This document shows, in pieces, positions 45,084 to 54,051 of a stretch of DNA of 64,000 bases. Position 1 is the first letter of the stretch, and every line of letters begins with the position of its first letter. The position numbers were made by a program, and so were the translations under genes. Origin of the DNA: JALHSW01 sp963720675 (GTDB lineage: Bacteria > Actinomycetota > Acidimicrobiia > IMCC26256 > PALSA-555). Location of the stretch: the NCBI GenBank assembly GCA_963720675.1, contig CAVRGH010000010.1, positions 2,232,001 to 2,296,000 of the forward strand, read 5' to 3'. The notes beneath the pieces are model-generated. The model saw only the letters and a list, made by a program, of their open reading frames with translations, was not told the DNA's origin and did not search any database.

Positions 45084-45749
45084 TCAGGCTCGGGTGCCGA
45101 CTGCCACGGTGACGTGGCAGGGCTCGGGGTCGTACAACGTCGCGAACTCCTCCACCCTTCCCCCGCCGACCTGTTCGACGACCCCTTCGCAGAGGCCGCG
45201 ATGCAGGTTGCAGACGAGCTCCGGATACGCCTCGGCGAGCTCACGGAAGGGGCAGTGCAGGAACTCGATGCGGGCGCTGCCCTCCGAGGTGCCGTCGCCC
45301 GCGCCGGCCGCGGGCTCGAAGCCCAGACCGTGCAGCTCGGACTCGAGCGCCCGGACACAGCTGCGGGACCGGGTGCGACGGCCGGCCTCGACTCCCCAGG
45401 CGTGGCCGGTGTCGGCCGCGTCGTCGGGCGTCGCCCCGACCCGCTCCGCGAGGGCGCCGAGCAGGGCCGCGAGCAGCGCGTGGGCCGGCGGGTCGAACCC
45501 GAGGCCCGGGGCGCCGTCGGCGAGGAAGTACAGGTGCTGCGGGCGCCCGACGGTGCCTCGGTGCACCGCCTCGGCGTCGATCAGCCCCACCTCACGGAGC
45601 CGCTCGAGGTGCAGACGCACGGTGTTGGCGTGCACGCCGAGGCGGTCGGCGAGATCCTGGGCCGACAGCGCACTCGTCGAGGTGGAGAGCTCCCGGTAGA
45701 CCGCGTACCGCGTGTCGTCGGCCAGGGCTTTGAGCACGGGGAGTTCCAT
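45084..45749 (-). CDS. SufR-like winged-helix metalloregulator
   Basis: A 221-aa regulator from ATG 45749. Its N-terminal HTH (MELPVLKALADDTRYAVYRELS, DLADRLGVHANTVRLHLERLREVGLI) is DeoR/ArsR-like. The C-terminal domain has cysteines in FLHCPFRELAEAYPELVCNLHRGLCEGVVEQ and a further one in PEPCHVTVAV, the arrangement of Fe-S-sensing SufR/Rv1460-type repressors. The open frame to 45875 is unsupported. Linkage to erpA and, divergently, to the Mrp Fe-S carrier supports a role in Fe-S homeostasis. Confidence 0.82.
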   Translation of the reverse strand: MELPVLKALADDTRYAVYRELSTSTSALSAQDLADRLGVHANTVRLHLERLREVGLIDAEAVHRGTVGRPQHLYFLADGAPGLGFDPPAHALLAALLGALAERVGATPDDAADTGHAWGVEAGRRTRSRSCVRALESELHGLGFEPAAGAGDGTSEGSARIEFLHCPFRELAEAYPELVCNLHRGLCEGVVEQVGGGRVEEFATLYDPEPCHVTVAVGTRA

Positions 45750-45777
45750 CGCCCGTTGACGGTAGCCCCGGGCGGGC

Positions 45778-45812
45778 ATATTTTCAAGATTGCTATTGTT
45801 TTTCCCAGTACT
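45778..45812. promoter_or_regulatory. AT-rich divergent promoter/operator region of the Fe-S genes
   Basis: Around 45780-45805 the sequence is markedly AT-rich (ATATTTTCAAGATTGCTATT) in an otherwise ~70% GC window. It lies between the SufR-like gene and the divergent mrp/apbC gene. It contains CAAGATTGCTATTG, an imperfect inverted arrangement (CAA-N8-TTG) reminiscent of SufR sites. Likely the shared promoter/operator; exact elements cannot be fixed by eye. Confidence 0.5.
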
Positions 45813-45889
45813 CAGCCAGCAGTACGGCAGCCGCTCCGGGCTGCCGACGTCACCCGAACACCCCAGCCCCTCCATGTCAGGGCGTTCTC

Positions 45890-47206
45890 ATGGCTCGTCC
45901 CACCCCCCCGACCGGCGAGGCGACCGGCGACACGACCGGCGCCCCTGCGGCCCCGCTGCAGGTCTCGCGTGGCAGCGTCGCCGCCCCGCCCGAGTCGGAC
46001 CCCGGCGCGCCCGTCCACGACCCCGAGCTGGGCCCGCCGCCGAGTCCCGACGACGTCCGAGGCGTCCTCGGGGGCGTGATCGACCCCGAGCTCAACGTGA
46101 GCATCACCGAGCTCGGGATGGTCGACGAGCTCGAGGTCGGCGCCGACGGCCGCGTGATGGTGCGCGTCGCCCTCACCACCGCGGGCTGCCCCCTCCGCCA
46201 CCAGATCAAGCAGGAGGTCGAGTCCAAGGTCCGCGGCCTCCGCGGGGTCACCGGGGTGAAGGTCGAGTACGCGGAGATGAACGCCGCGCAGAAGGCCGCC
46301 GCGATGGAGCGCGCTCGCTTTCAAGCGCGTGAGAACGCCGCGCCCACCGAGGTGTCCGCCACCACACGTGTGCTCGCGATCGCGAGCGGCAAGGGTGGCG
46401 TCGGCAAGTCCTCGGTCACGGTGAACCTCGCCGCGGCGCTCGCGGCGCGCGGCCTGCGTGTCGGAGTCCTCGACGCCGACATCTGGGGCTTCAGCGTGCC
46501 CCGCATGCTCGGCGTCGACGGCCGCCTCTCGGGCGCCGACGGCAAGATCCACCCCCACGCGATCGATGTGCCGAACACCCTCGATCCCGCGGGCCCGGCC
46601 GGCCTGCTCCAGGTCATCTCGATGGGCTTCCTCGTCGATGACGAGGGCACCGCGCTCATGTGGCGCGGCCTCATCCTCACCAAGGCCCTCGAGCAGTTCC
46701 TCACCGATGTGCGATGGGGTGACCTCGACTACCTGCTCATCGACATGCCACCGGGCACCGGCGACATCCAGATGGCACTCGCCCGGATGCTCCCGCAGGC
46801 AGAGATGCTCGTCGTGACGACCCCTGCGGTCGCGGCCCAGAAGGTCGCGGTGCGGGTCGCCGACATGGCGCGCCGCTCCCACATGAAGGTCGTCGGGGTC
46901 GTGGAGAACATGAGCGAGTTCGTCGCACCGAGCGGTGAGCGCTTCGCACTCTTCGGCGCGGGGGGTGGCGATCAGCTCGCCTCCGACATCGGCGTCCCGC
47001 TCGTCGCGCGGATCCCGATCGAGCCGGACGTCTCCTCGGGGGGCGATGCCGGCGTTCCGGTCGCGCTCCGGGACCGCACCGATCCGGCCGCGGCCGCGTT
47101 CCACGAGCTCGCGGCTCGCGTGGTCGACGAGCTGCTCCCGCCGATCGAGATGGCCGGGTGCACCGCGCGGATGCTCGAGCTCGTCGAGCAGGCCGCGAAA
47201 GGCTGA
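45890..47206 (+). CDS. apbC: Mrp/ApbC/NBP35-family Fe-S carrier ATPase
   Basis: A 438-aa protein. After a Pro-rich ~45-residue N-terminus comes a MIP18/DUF59 domain (DDVRGVLGGVIDPELNVSITELGMV), then the ParA/Mrp ATPase: deviant Walker A IASGKGGVGKSSVTVNLA, GVLDADIWGFSVPRMLG, and DYLLIDMPPGTGDIQM. The domain order is standard. A CxxC typical of NBP35-type carriers is not evident near the C-terminus. Divergence from the SufR-like regulator suggests coordinated control. Confidence 0.93.
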   Translation: MARPTPPTGEATGDTTGAPAAPLQVSRGSVAAPPESDPGAPVHDPELGPPPSPDDVRGVLGGVIDPELNVSITELGMVDELEVGADGRVMVRVALTTAGCPLRHQIKQEVESKVRGLRGVTGVKVEYAEMNAAQKAAAMERARFQARENAAPTEVSATTRVLAIASGKGGVGKSSVTVNLAAALAARGLRVGVLDADIWGFSVPRMLGVDGRLSGADGKIHPHAIDVPNTLDPAGPAGLLQVISMGFLVDDEGTALMWRGLILTKALEQFLTDVRWGDLDYLLIDMPPGTGDIQMALARMLPQAEMLVVTTPAVAAQKVAVRVADMARRSHMKVVGVVENMSEFVAPSGERFALFGAGGGDQLASDIGVPLVARIPIEPDVSSGGDAGVPVALRDRTDPAAAAFHELAARVVDELLPPIEMAGCTARMLELVEQAAKG

Positions 47207-47209
47207 CCC

Positions 47210-48052
47210 TCAAGCGGCCTTCCAGATCGCCTTCGCGGTGGTGCCGACGACCTTGCCGTCGGCTTTCAGCTTCAGCAGGTGCGCGAACACCTGCCATCCG
47301 GCGGCTTCCACGAGCGGCTCCGGGAGGTCCTGGGTTCCGTACAGCGTGGCGACGAGATCCTTGACCCGCGTCTCCCCGTGCTTCTGGAGGTGCTGGAGGA
47401 TCTGCCGCTCGCGCTGCTTGCGGTGCTTCAGGTACTCGTCGATCCGTGCCTTCGGCTCGATGATCGCATCGCCGTGCCCGGGGGCGAGCCAACGCAGCCG
47501 CAGCTTCTTGAGTCGCTCGAGCGACGCGAGGTACTGGGTCATGTCGCCACCGCGCGCGGGATTGACGACCGACCACGTGCCTTCGAGCACCGTGTCGCCC
47601 GTGAAGAGCATGCGCTCCTCCTCGAGGAAGAAGCAGAGGTGGTTCGGTGCGTGCCCGGGCGTGTGCAGCACGTCGAGGCCGAACTCGGTGCCCTCGATCG
47701 TGTCGCCGTCCCCGACGAGCCGGTCCGGCACGATCCCGCTCCCGTCCTTGTCGCGCTTCGCGAACGCGACGACCTCCGCGCCCGTCGCCTTCACCAGGCG
47801 AGCGGTTGCGGGTGCGTGGTCCGGGTGCGTGTGCGTGAGCACGACCCAGCGGACGCGCTCCTTCATCGACGCGCCGACGATCGTGTCGACGTGGCCCTTG
47901 TCGTCGGGCCCCGGGTCGATCACGGCGACCTCGTCGATCCCGACGAGGTAGGTGTTGGTGCCGGGGCCGGTGAACGGTCCCGGGTTCGGCGCGACGATCC
48001 TGCGCACGAGCGGCGAGAGCGCGCTCGGCACACCAGGAGTCAGGTCGGACAT
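47210..48052 (-). CDS. Metallo-beta-lactamase fold hydrolase (LACTB2-like)
   Basis: A 280-aa protein with the metal motif LTHTHPDHAPA (residues ~92-102), further ligands in HTPGHAPNHLCF, FTGDTV and APGHGD, and a C-terminal winged-helix segment (QILQHLQKHGETRVKDLVATLYG), the layout of LACTB2-type nucleases/hydrolases. The ATG at 48052 shares a base with the NUDIX stop, so the two genes are coupled. Its stop is 3 bp from the convergent mrp gene. Confidence 0.88.
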   Translation of the reverse strand: MSDLTPGVPSALSPLVRRIVAPNPGPFTGPGTNTYLVGIDEVAVIDPGPDDKGHVDTIVGASMKERVRWVVLTHTHPDHAPATARLVKATGAEVVAFAKRDKDGSGIVPDRLVGDGDTIEGTEFGLDVLHTPGHAPNHLCFFLEEERMLFTGDTVLEGTWSVVNPARGGDMTQYLASLERLKKLRLRWLAPGHGDAIIEPKARIDEYLKHRKQRERQILQHLQKHGETRVKDLVATLYGTQDLPEPLVEAAGWQVFAHLLKLKADGKVVGTTAKAIWKAA

Positions 48053-48942
48053 CAGCGCACCGGCTTCCCGGCGGCGACCGAAGGGACGCGGTGCGTCGTC
48101 GAGTGAGCGAGCGCATCGGCCTCGTCGTCAGGAGCACTCGGTGCGTCACCGGGCGCGTCACCCGGGAGGCGGACCTGCCACCCCTGGTCGGGATTCATCA
48201 CGCGCATCGCGGGTGGCACCCCGGCCCACGCCGCATCGACCGCACCCAGGAGCTCGGTGGTGCTCTCGAAGCGCGCGAGCGCCTGAAGGCTCTTGAACGT
48301 GGGGTAGATCAGCTCGAGCTCGCCGCGTCGCGCCCGCTCGAGCGCGGCCGCCGGACGAACCCACTCCGACGCGACCGTCTCGTCGAAGTCGTGCTCGTAG
48401 GTGTGTCCAACCGGTGCCGGAGCGACGAAGAACCACGTGTCGTAACGGCGCGGCGCGGGCTCCGGCGTGATCCAGTGCGCGAACACTCGCAGCGCGCCGG
48501 CGTCGAGCACGAGCCCGTGAGGGCGCAAGAGCTCGGCGAAGGACTGCTCAGCAGACGCGACCGCGGCCCGCCGGGGCGCCAGGGCTGCGACGAGCTCGGG
48601 CGCCACGCCGGCGCCGGTCGAGGCATCGCGAGCGAGGAGCACCCCGGCCTCTTCGAACGACTCGCGGATCGCCGCGACCCAGAACCCGAGCCCGCCCTGC
48701 GCGACCCCGAGGCGCGAGTCGGCGGTCGCCGCATCGACCCCGTGGACCAGGCCCGACACCGGTGCCAGCCGGTCGTCGGCATCGACGGCACCACCCGGGA
48801 AGACGGAGGCCCCTGCGACGAAGGCCGATCGGAGGTTCCGCCGCAGCATGAAGACCTCGACGGCGCTGTGCCCGTCAGTGGCCGGGTCGCCCGGCGCATC
48901 CCGCACCAGCATCACCGTTGCTGCGTCGCGGGGCTCCACCAC
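48052..48942 (-). CDS. NUDIX hydrolase
   Basis: A 296-aa NUDIX protein. The Nudix box is GGAVDADDRL...AAIRESFEEAGVLLA; the insertion between the GG and RESFEEAG parts is long, as in NUDT19-like/CoA-pyrophosphatase members. An extended C-terminal part includes THRVPSVAAG. It is coupled to the MBL-fold gene (1-bp overlap). Substrate unknown; CoA derivatives are a possibility for this subtype. Confidence 0.87.
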   Translation of the reverse strand: MVEPRDAATVMLVRDAPGDPATDGHSAVEVFMLRRNLRSAFVAGASVFPGGAVDADDRLAPVSGLVHGVDAATADSRLGVAQGGLGFWVAAIRESFEEAGVLLARDASTGAGVAPELVAALAPRRAAVASAEQSFAELLRPHGLVLDAGALRVFAHWITPEPAPRRYDTWFFVAPAPVGHTYEHDFDETVASEWVRPAAALERARRGELELIYPTFKSLQALARFESTTELLGAVDAAWAGVPPAMRVMNPDQGWQVRLPGDAPGDAPSAPDDEADALAHSTTHRVPSVAAGKPVR

Positions 48943-49000
48943 CTCATTGTACGGGAGCCCGTGACGGCCGCTCGCCGGTCCGGGCGTACGCTCACACGCC

Positions 49001-50345
49001 GTGGACCCGAGACGCGCAGTTCCCGCGGTCGACCGCGTCGTCGCGCGCGCTCGGCGATCGAGCCGAGCTCGTGCTCCCGCAGCAGGTGCTGACCCAGGTC
49101 GCGCGCGAAGCCGTCGACGCGGCGCGAGGAGCCGCGACCAGCGGTGGCGACGTCTCGGCCGACGCCGTCATCGCCGACGCCGCGGCGCGCGCCGATGCGC
49201 TCCAGCGCGGGTTGCTCCACGCGGTGATCAACGCGACTGGCGTCATCGTGCACACGAACCTCGGGCGCGCTCCCCTCAGTGCGGCCGCGTTCGACGCGGC
49301 GCGCGATGTTGCGACCGGCTACTCGAACCTCGAGTACCAGCTCGATGACGGTGCCCGGGGTTCGCGCCACGAGCACGCCGGGATGCTCCTCGCACGGGCG
49401 TGCGGCGCCGAAGCCGGCATCGTCGTGAACAACAATGCCGCGGCCGTGCTCCTCGCCCTCGGCGCGGTGGCGCGCGGCCGCGAGGTGGTCGTCTCCCGCG
49501 GCGAGCTCGTCGAGATCGGCGGTGGGTTCCGCGTGCCCGAGATCATGGCGGAGTCGGGTTGCCGGCTGGTCGAGGTCGGCACGACCAACCGCACGCGCGT
49601 CGACGACTACCGTGCCCAGCTCCGCACGGAGACCGCACTCGTGCTCAAGGTGCACGCCTCCAACTACCGCATGATCGGGTTCACCGAGTCGACGCCGGTC
49701 GATCAGCTCTCGTCCCTCGGTGTGCCGGTGATGGTGGACGCGGGTTCGGGGCTGCTCGACGACACCACGCCCTGGCTCCCGCACCGGCCCGAATGGCTGC
49801 ACGACGAACCTGGCGTCCGTCAGGCGATCGAAGCGGGCGCGGCGATCGTGACCTTCTCCGGCGACAAGCTCCTCGGAGGACCCCAGGCGGGAGTCGTGGT
49901 GGGACGCGCGGATCTCGTGGCGACGATCGCCCGGCATCCGCTCGCGCGAGCCGTCCGTGCCGACAAGATGACGCTCGCCACCCTCCAGCAGGTCGCCCTC
50001 ACGTACCTCGGCGGCGACGCCACCGAGATCCCCCTCTGGCGCATGGCCACGGTGCCGGTCTCGGACCTCGAGGCCCGGGCCGCAGCGCTCGTGACCGAGA
50101 TCCCCGACGCCACGGTGGTCGCGACCGAGTCGGTCGCGGGCGGGGGGTCGCTGCCTGGCCTCACGATCCCGTCGGCGGGGATCGCGTGCGCGCCCCGGTC
50201 GGTCGACGTCGCCCTGGCGCGCCTCCGCGCGGCGGGGATCGTGGCGCGGGCGGCCGACCGGTTGCTCATCGCGGATCTCCGGACCGTCGAGCCGGTCGCC
50301 GACGCCCGGCTCGGTGCGGCGCTCCGAGCGTGCACGGAGTCGTGA
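49001..50345 (+). CDS. selA: L-seryl-tRNA(Sec) selenium transferase SelA, one apparent frameshift
   Basis: SelA converts Ser-tRNA(Sec) to Sec-tRNA(Sec) using selenophosphate. GTG 49001 begins MDPRRAVPAVDRV, the usual SelA opening, and after a one-base slip in GCGCGCGC near 49056 continues LGDRAELVLPQQVLTQVARE. Downstream are NATGVIVHTNLGRAPLS, YSNLEYQLDDGARGSRHEH, and the PLP lysine in TFSGDKLLGGPQAG. The span is 448 codons plus one base. It is followed 13 bp later by selB, forming the selAB operon. Confidence 0.93.
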
Positions 50346-50358
50346 CGGGGGACCAGCC

Positions 50359-52179
50359 ATGAGGACGGTCGCCACCGCGGGCCACGTCGACCACGGCAAG
50401 TCGACGCTCGTCCTCGCGCTCACCGGCACCGATCCGGACCGGTTCCCCGAGGAGCAGGCCCGAGGGCTGACGATCGACCTCGGCTTCGCGTTCTGCGCCC
50501 TCCCCTCGGGCGCGACCGTCGGGTTCGTCGACGTGCCCGGGCACGTGCGATTCCTCAAGAACATGCTCGCCGGGGTCGGCGCGATCGATCACGTGCTCTT
50601 CGTGGTCGCGGCGAACGAAGGGTGGATGCCCCAGACCGAGGAGCACCTGCGGATCCTGGACGTCCTCGGCGTCCGCGACGGCGTGGTCGCCATCACCAAG
50701 GCCGACCTGGTCGACGAGGACGCACTCGAGCTCGTCCGCCTCGAGGTGGAGGATCGCCTCGCCGGCACCACGTTGGGGGATCTTGCCGTCGTGGTCTGCG
50801 ACGGGCGCTCGCGCCGCGGCGTCGAGGATGTCGCGCGCGCGCTCGACAGGGCCCTCGCCGCGGCGCCTGACGCGATCGACACCGGTCGACCCCGCCTCTG
50901 GGTCGACCGGGTGTTCGCCGCGAAGGGCGCGGGCACCGTCGTCACCGGGACGCTGACGCGCGGGCGCCTCGAGACCGACGCCGAGGTCGTGGTCGGCCAG
51001 CCGCCGCGCTCGGTGCGGATCCGGTCGGTGGAGACCAATGGCGCGCGGGTCACCGAGGGATCCCCGGGGACGAGGGTCGCGCTCAACCTCGTGGGCGTGG
51101 AGCACCGGGAGCTCGCACGCGGCGATGCGGTCGTGACTGCCGGGGACTGGCACCGGCCACGGGTCGTCGATGTCGCCGTGACCCGCCTTCCCGGCGTCGA
51201 TCTGCGACCGCGGGGACGGCTCCAGGCCTACGTCGGATCGGGCGAGCACCCGGTGTGGTTCCGTGCGCTCGACGATGACGGGCGGTTCGCGCGGATCCGC
51301 TTCGAGACGCCGATCCCGCTCGCGATCGGAGACCGCATGGTGCTCCGGGACCCGGGGGCGGGCACGACCGTCGCCGGTGCGGAGGTCCTCGAGCTCGACC
51401 CGACGACGCGCGCCAAGGACGCGCCCTCGATCCTCGAGCTCGTCCTCCCCGCGCGCGTGATCGCGACCCGCCCTTGGCTGGATGCTCGTGAGCTGGCTCG
51501 CCTCATCGGCGGCTCCGAGGCCGGGGCGGCCGCGATGCTGCACTCGCTGGTCGAGGCCGGTCAGGTGATCGAGGTCGGCTCCGGCGTCGTCGATCGCTCG
51601 GTCCTCGAGCACCTCCGGGCCGAGGCGACCGCGCGCACCCTCGCCCACCACCGAGGCCAGCCGCACGACGCCGGCATCGAGGTCGCGGTGCTGGCCGGCC
51701 GGCTCTCGGTCACCCCCGATCAGCTCCGAGCGGCGCTCGAAGGCGTCGACGAGCTCGAGGTCGCGCACGGGGTCGTCCGCCACCGTTCCCACGCGGCCGT
51801 GGCGAGCTCCCCCGAAGCCGGTGCCGCGATCGCAGCGTTCGAAACGCACCCGTTCGCCCCGCCGTCACCGTCCGAGCTCGGTGTGCCCGCCGATCTCGTG
51901 CGATCGCTCGTGCGTTCGGGAGCGCTCGTGGACCTCGATGGCGTGGTGTTCAGCGCGACTGCGCTCGACCTCGCGCGCGAGCGGGTCATCGCTGCGCTGC
52001 GCGAGCACGGCCATCTGACCGTCGCGGAGGTGCGCAACGTGCTCGGGTCGACCCGGAAGTACGTGCTCCCGATCGTCGGCTGGCTGGACCGCACCGGGGT
52101 CACCCGCCGCCGGGGCGACGAGCGGCTCCCCGGTCCGACGAGTGGCCTCGAACCGACCGGCGGAGCGGCTCAGGACTGA
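50359..52179 (+). CDS. selB: Selenocysteine-specific elongation factor SelB
   Basis: A 606-aa GTPase delivering Sec-tRNA(Sec) to UGA codons with a SECIS. ATG 50359 follows GGGGGA. G1 is ATAGHVDHGKSTLVLALTG, the switch region reads EEQARGLTIDLGFAF, G3 is DVPGH, and G4 is ITKADL; EF-Tu domains 2-3 follow (VDRVFAAKGAGTVVTGTL). The C-terminal winged-helix repeats that bind SECIS RNA occupy about residues 380-590 (LREHGHLTVAEVRNVLGSTRKYVLPIVGWLDR). The stop overlaps the opposing whiB gene by 10 bp. Confidence 0.95.
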   Translation: MRTVATAGHVDHGKSTLVLALTGTDPDRFPEEQARGLTIDLGFAFCALPSGATVGFVDVPGHVRFLKNMLAGVGAIDHVLFVVAANEGWMPQTEEHLRILDVLGVRDGVVAITKADLVDEDALELVRLEVEDRLAGTTLGDLAVVVCDGRSRRGVEDVARALDRALAAAPDAIDTGRPRLWVDRVFAAKGAGTVVTGTLTRGRLETDAEVVVGQPPRSVRIRSVETNGARVTEGSPGTRVALNLVGVEHRELARGDAVVTAGDWHRPRVVDVAVTRLPGVDLRPRGRLQAYVGSGEHPVWFRALDDDGRFARIRFETPIPLAIGDRMVLRDPGAGTTVAGAEVLELDPTTRAKDAPSILELVLPARVIATRPWLDARELARLIGGSEAGAAAMLHSLVEAGQVIEVGSGVVDRSVLEHLRAEATARTLAHHRGQPHDAGIEVAVLAGRLSVTPDQLRAALEGVDELEVAHGVVRHRSHAAVASSPEAGAAIAAFETHPFAPPSPSELGVPADLVRSLVRSGALVDLDGVVFSATALDLARERVIAALREHGHLTVAEVRNVLGSTRKYVLPIVGWLDRTGVTRRRGDERLPGPTSGLEPTGGAAQD

Positions 52180-52448
52180 GCGCTGCGTTCGAGCATCCCG
52201 CGGCGCTGCGCCTCGTTCAGCCCACCCCAGATGCCGTGCGGCTCCCGGATCCTGAGCGCGTACTCCAGGCACGCCTCGCGCACCGAGCACTCGGCACAGA
52301 TGTGCTTCGCCCGCGCCTCCCGGGCATCCCGCTCCGGGCGGGGTTCCGGGACTGCCGGCGCAAAGAACAGGCGCGACTCCGGCCCCCGGCAGGCGGCGTC
52401 CTGCTGCCAGATCGGTTCTTCCGTGCGTTCGTCGGTGTGAACGGTCAC
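52170..52448 (-). CDS. WhiB-family Fe-S transcription factor
   Basis: A 92-aa Wbl protein from GTG 52448 after GGGGGTTTC. The four cluster cysteines are visible in DAACRGPE and HICAECSVREACLEYAL, followed by the turn GIWGGLNEAQRR and a basic C-terminus. The position close to the ArsA-like ATPase pair recalls WhiB4 next to Rv3679-Rv3680, but the subclass is not certain. Tail overlaps selB by 10 bp. Confidence 0.93.
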   Translation of the reverse strand: MTVHTDERTEEPIWQQDAACRGPESRLFFAPAVPEPRPERDAREARAKHICAECSVREACLEYALRIREPHGIWGGLNEAQRRGMLERSAQS

Positions 52449-52531
52449 GAAACCCCCTGTGTGTCCGCTCTTCTCGTCGCGGAACCTATCCCCAAGCGAC
52501 CGCACACCTCAAGAGGTTGCGGGCGATCGCG

Positions 52532-53980
52532 TCAGCTCGGAGAGGGATCGGCCGGTCCGGGGTCGGTCTCGCTCGAGGGATCGGCCGCCGCCCCACGCTT
52601 CGCCCGTCGGGAGCGGTCGCGGTAGTCCTTGGCCCCGCCCTCCTCCGGCTCGACCTCGAGCACCACACCCTCGACCGCGACGACTCGAATGGTGTCCCCT
52701 CCCTGGACCGGCGTCGCCCGGTTCGTGCGCGCCCGCCACCGGGCGCCCCGCACGGTGACGACGCCGTCGGGGTCGACGGGAACGTCTGCCGTCCCGAGCT
52801 CGCCGATCATCCCCTCACGGCCGAGCGTCGGCGTCGAGAACCGGGCGCGGAGGAACGGTGGGATCGCGAACACGTAGAACACCCAAGCTCCGAGGCAGAC
52901 GAGTACGACGAGCCACCACGGTGGATGCAGCTCCGACGACCCGCCGTAGAGGAAGAAGGATCCGACGACCAGCGAGACCGTCGCGATGCCGGTCCACGCA
53001 CCGAGCCCTCCCGCCTGCGCGTCGATCGCGAACCCGAAGGACGCGAGCACGAGCAGGGCGAGCGCCCAGGGGTGGACCGGGAGGCCGGCGAACCCGTACG
53101 CCGCACCGACGACCGCGCCCGCACCGACGACGGCCGCGAAGCCCACGCTCGCCGCGAAGAACTCGAACACGATCAGCGCGAGCCCGACGATGAGCAGGAA
53201 GTACGCCGTCGACGACCCGAGGAGTGCATGGCGGATCTGGCCGCCGATCCCGAGGCTGTCGAACACGACCTCCTGGTTCGGCTGGCGACGCCGGTCGCGC
53301 CCCTCGCCGATGACCTTCGCGGTCGAGAGCTTCACGTCGCCCGCGGCGGTCGTCACGGTCTCCTGATCGAGCGCGACGATCGTCTCGCCGAGCGTCGGGC
53401 GCACTGCGTTCGTCGCTCCGATGCGCGCGGCGTCCTCGGCCGAGAGGGATCGGGTCGCGAGCCGCGCCGCGCCCTCGGGATCCCGACCGCGATCCTTCGC
53501 GAGACGCGCCAGCTCGGCACGCACCGAGGCGACCGACGAGCGGTCGGGCTCGTCGAGGCGCACCGGAGCCGCGGGCCCGACGTCGGAGCCCGGCGAAGCC
53601 ACGGCGACGTGCGCGGCCTCGAGGAGGAGCGCGGCACCGCTCGCGGCCTCGGCCCCGGACGGTCCGACCCAGACCACGATCGGGACGCGGGACCGACCGA
53701 TCGCGCGCACCAGGGCCTGCACCGGAGTTCCCACCGCGCCCTTCGAGTCGACCTGCAGCACGACCGCGGTGAGCCGCTCGTCGTTCGCGCGGCTGATGGC
53801 GTCGAGCACCAGCTCGGCGTTCGGCGGGTCGATGGCGCCCTCGACCTGCACCACGAGGATCCCCCGACGGCCAGGTCGGTTCTCGGCCGACGCCGAGCCG
53901 GCAGCCGCGAGGGTCGCAACCGCGCACGCGACGAGCAGCAGGCCGGCGATCAGGCGCAGGCGGCGAAGGGGAAAGTGCAC
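52532..53980 (-). CDS. NfeD family membrane serine protease-like protein
   Basis: A 482-aa protein from GTG 53980 with an N-terminal signal/anchor (LRLIAGLLLVACAVATLAAAGSASA). Residues ~35-210 form a ClpP/SppA-like domain (ILVVQVEGAIDPPNAELVLDAI; ASGAALLLEAAHVAVASPGSDVG), then four to five membrane segments, then a C-terminal OB domain (MIGELGTADVPVDPDGVVTVRGARW). This is the long NfeD type that often partners stomatin-like proteins; no stomatin gene is seen here. The Ser in EAASGAALL is the candidate nucleophile. Confidence 0.9.
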   Translation of the reverse strand: MHFPLRRLRLIAGLLLVACAVATLAAAGSASAENRPGRRGILVVQVEGAIDPPNAELVLDAISRANDERLTAVVLQVDSKGAVGTPVQALVRAIGRSRVPIVVWVGPSGAEAASGAALLLEAAHVAVASPGSDVGPAAPVRLDEPDRSSVASVRAELARLAKDRGRDPEGAARLATRSLSAEDAARIGATNAVRPTLGETIVALDQETVTTAAGDVKLSTAKVIGEGRDRRRQPNQEVVFDSLGIGGQIRHALLGSSTAYFLLIVGLALIVFEFFAASVGFAAVVGAGAVVGAAYGFAGLPVHPWALALLVLASFGFAIDAQAGGLGAWTGIATVSLVVGSFFLYGGSSELHPPWWLVVLVCLGAWVFYVFAIPPFLRARFSTPTLGREGMIGELGTADVPVDPDGVVTVRGARWRARTNRATPVQGGDTIRVVAVEGVVLEVEPEEGGAKDYRDRSRRAKRGAAADPSSETDPGPADPSPS

Positions 53981-54016
53981 GAGACCTCTCGACAGGTGGA
54001 GGGCGACTCGGTGTTG

Positions 54017-54049
54017 AGAGTCGGACCGGACGGTGTGCTTAGAGTCGGA
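54017..54049. promoter_or_regulatory. Direct repeat AGAGTCGGA in divergent promoter gap
   Basis: AGAGTCGGA occurs at 54017-54025 and 54041-54049 (24-bp period) in the 71-bp gap between nfeD and the divergent ArsA-like gene; the second copy abuts the ATG at 54052. It might be an operator or a remnant duplication. The gap must also hold both promoters. Confidence 0.3.
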
Positions 54050-54051
54050 GC

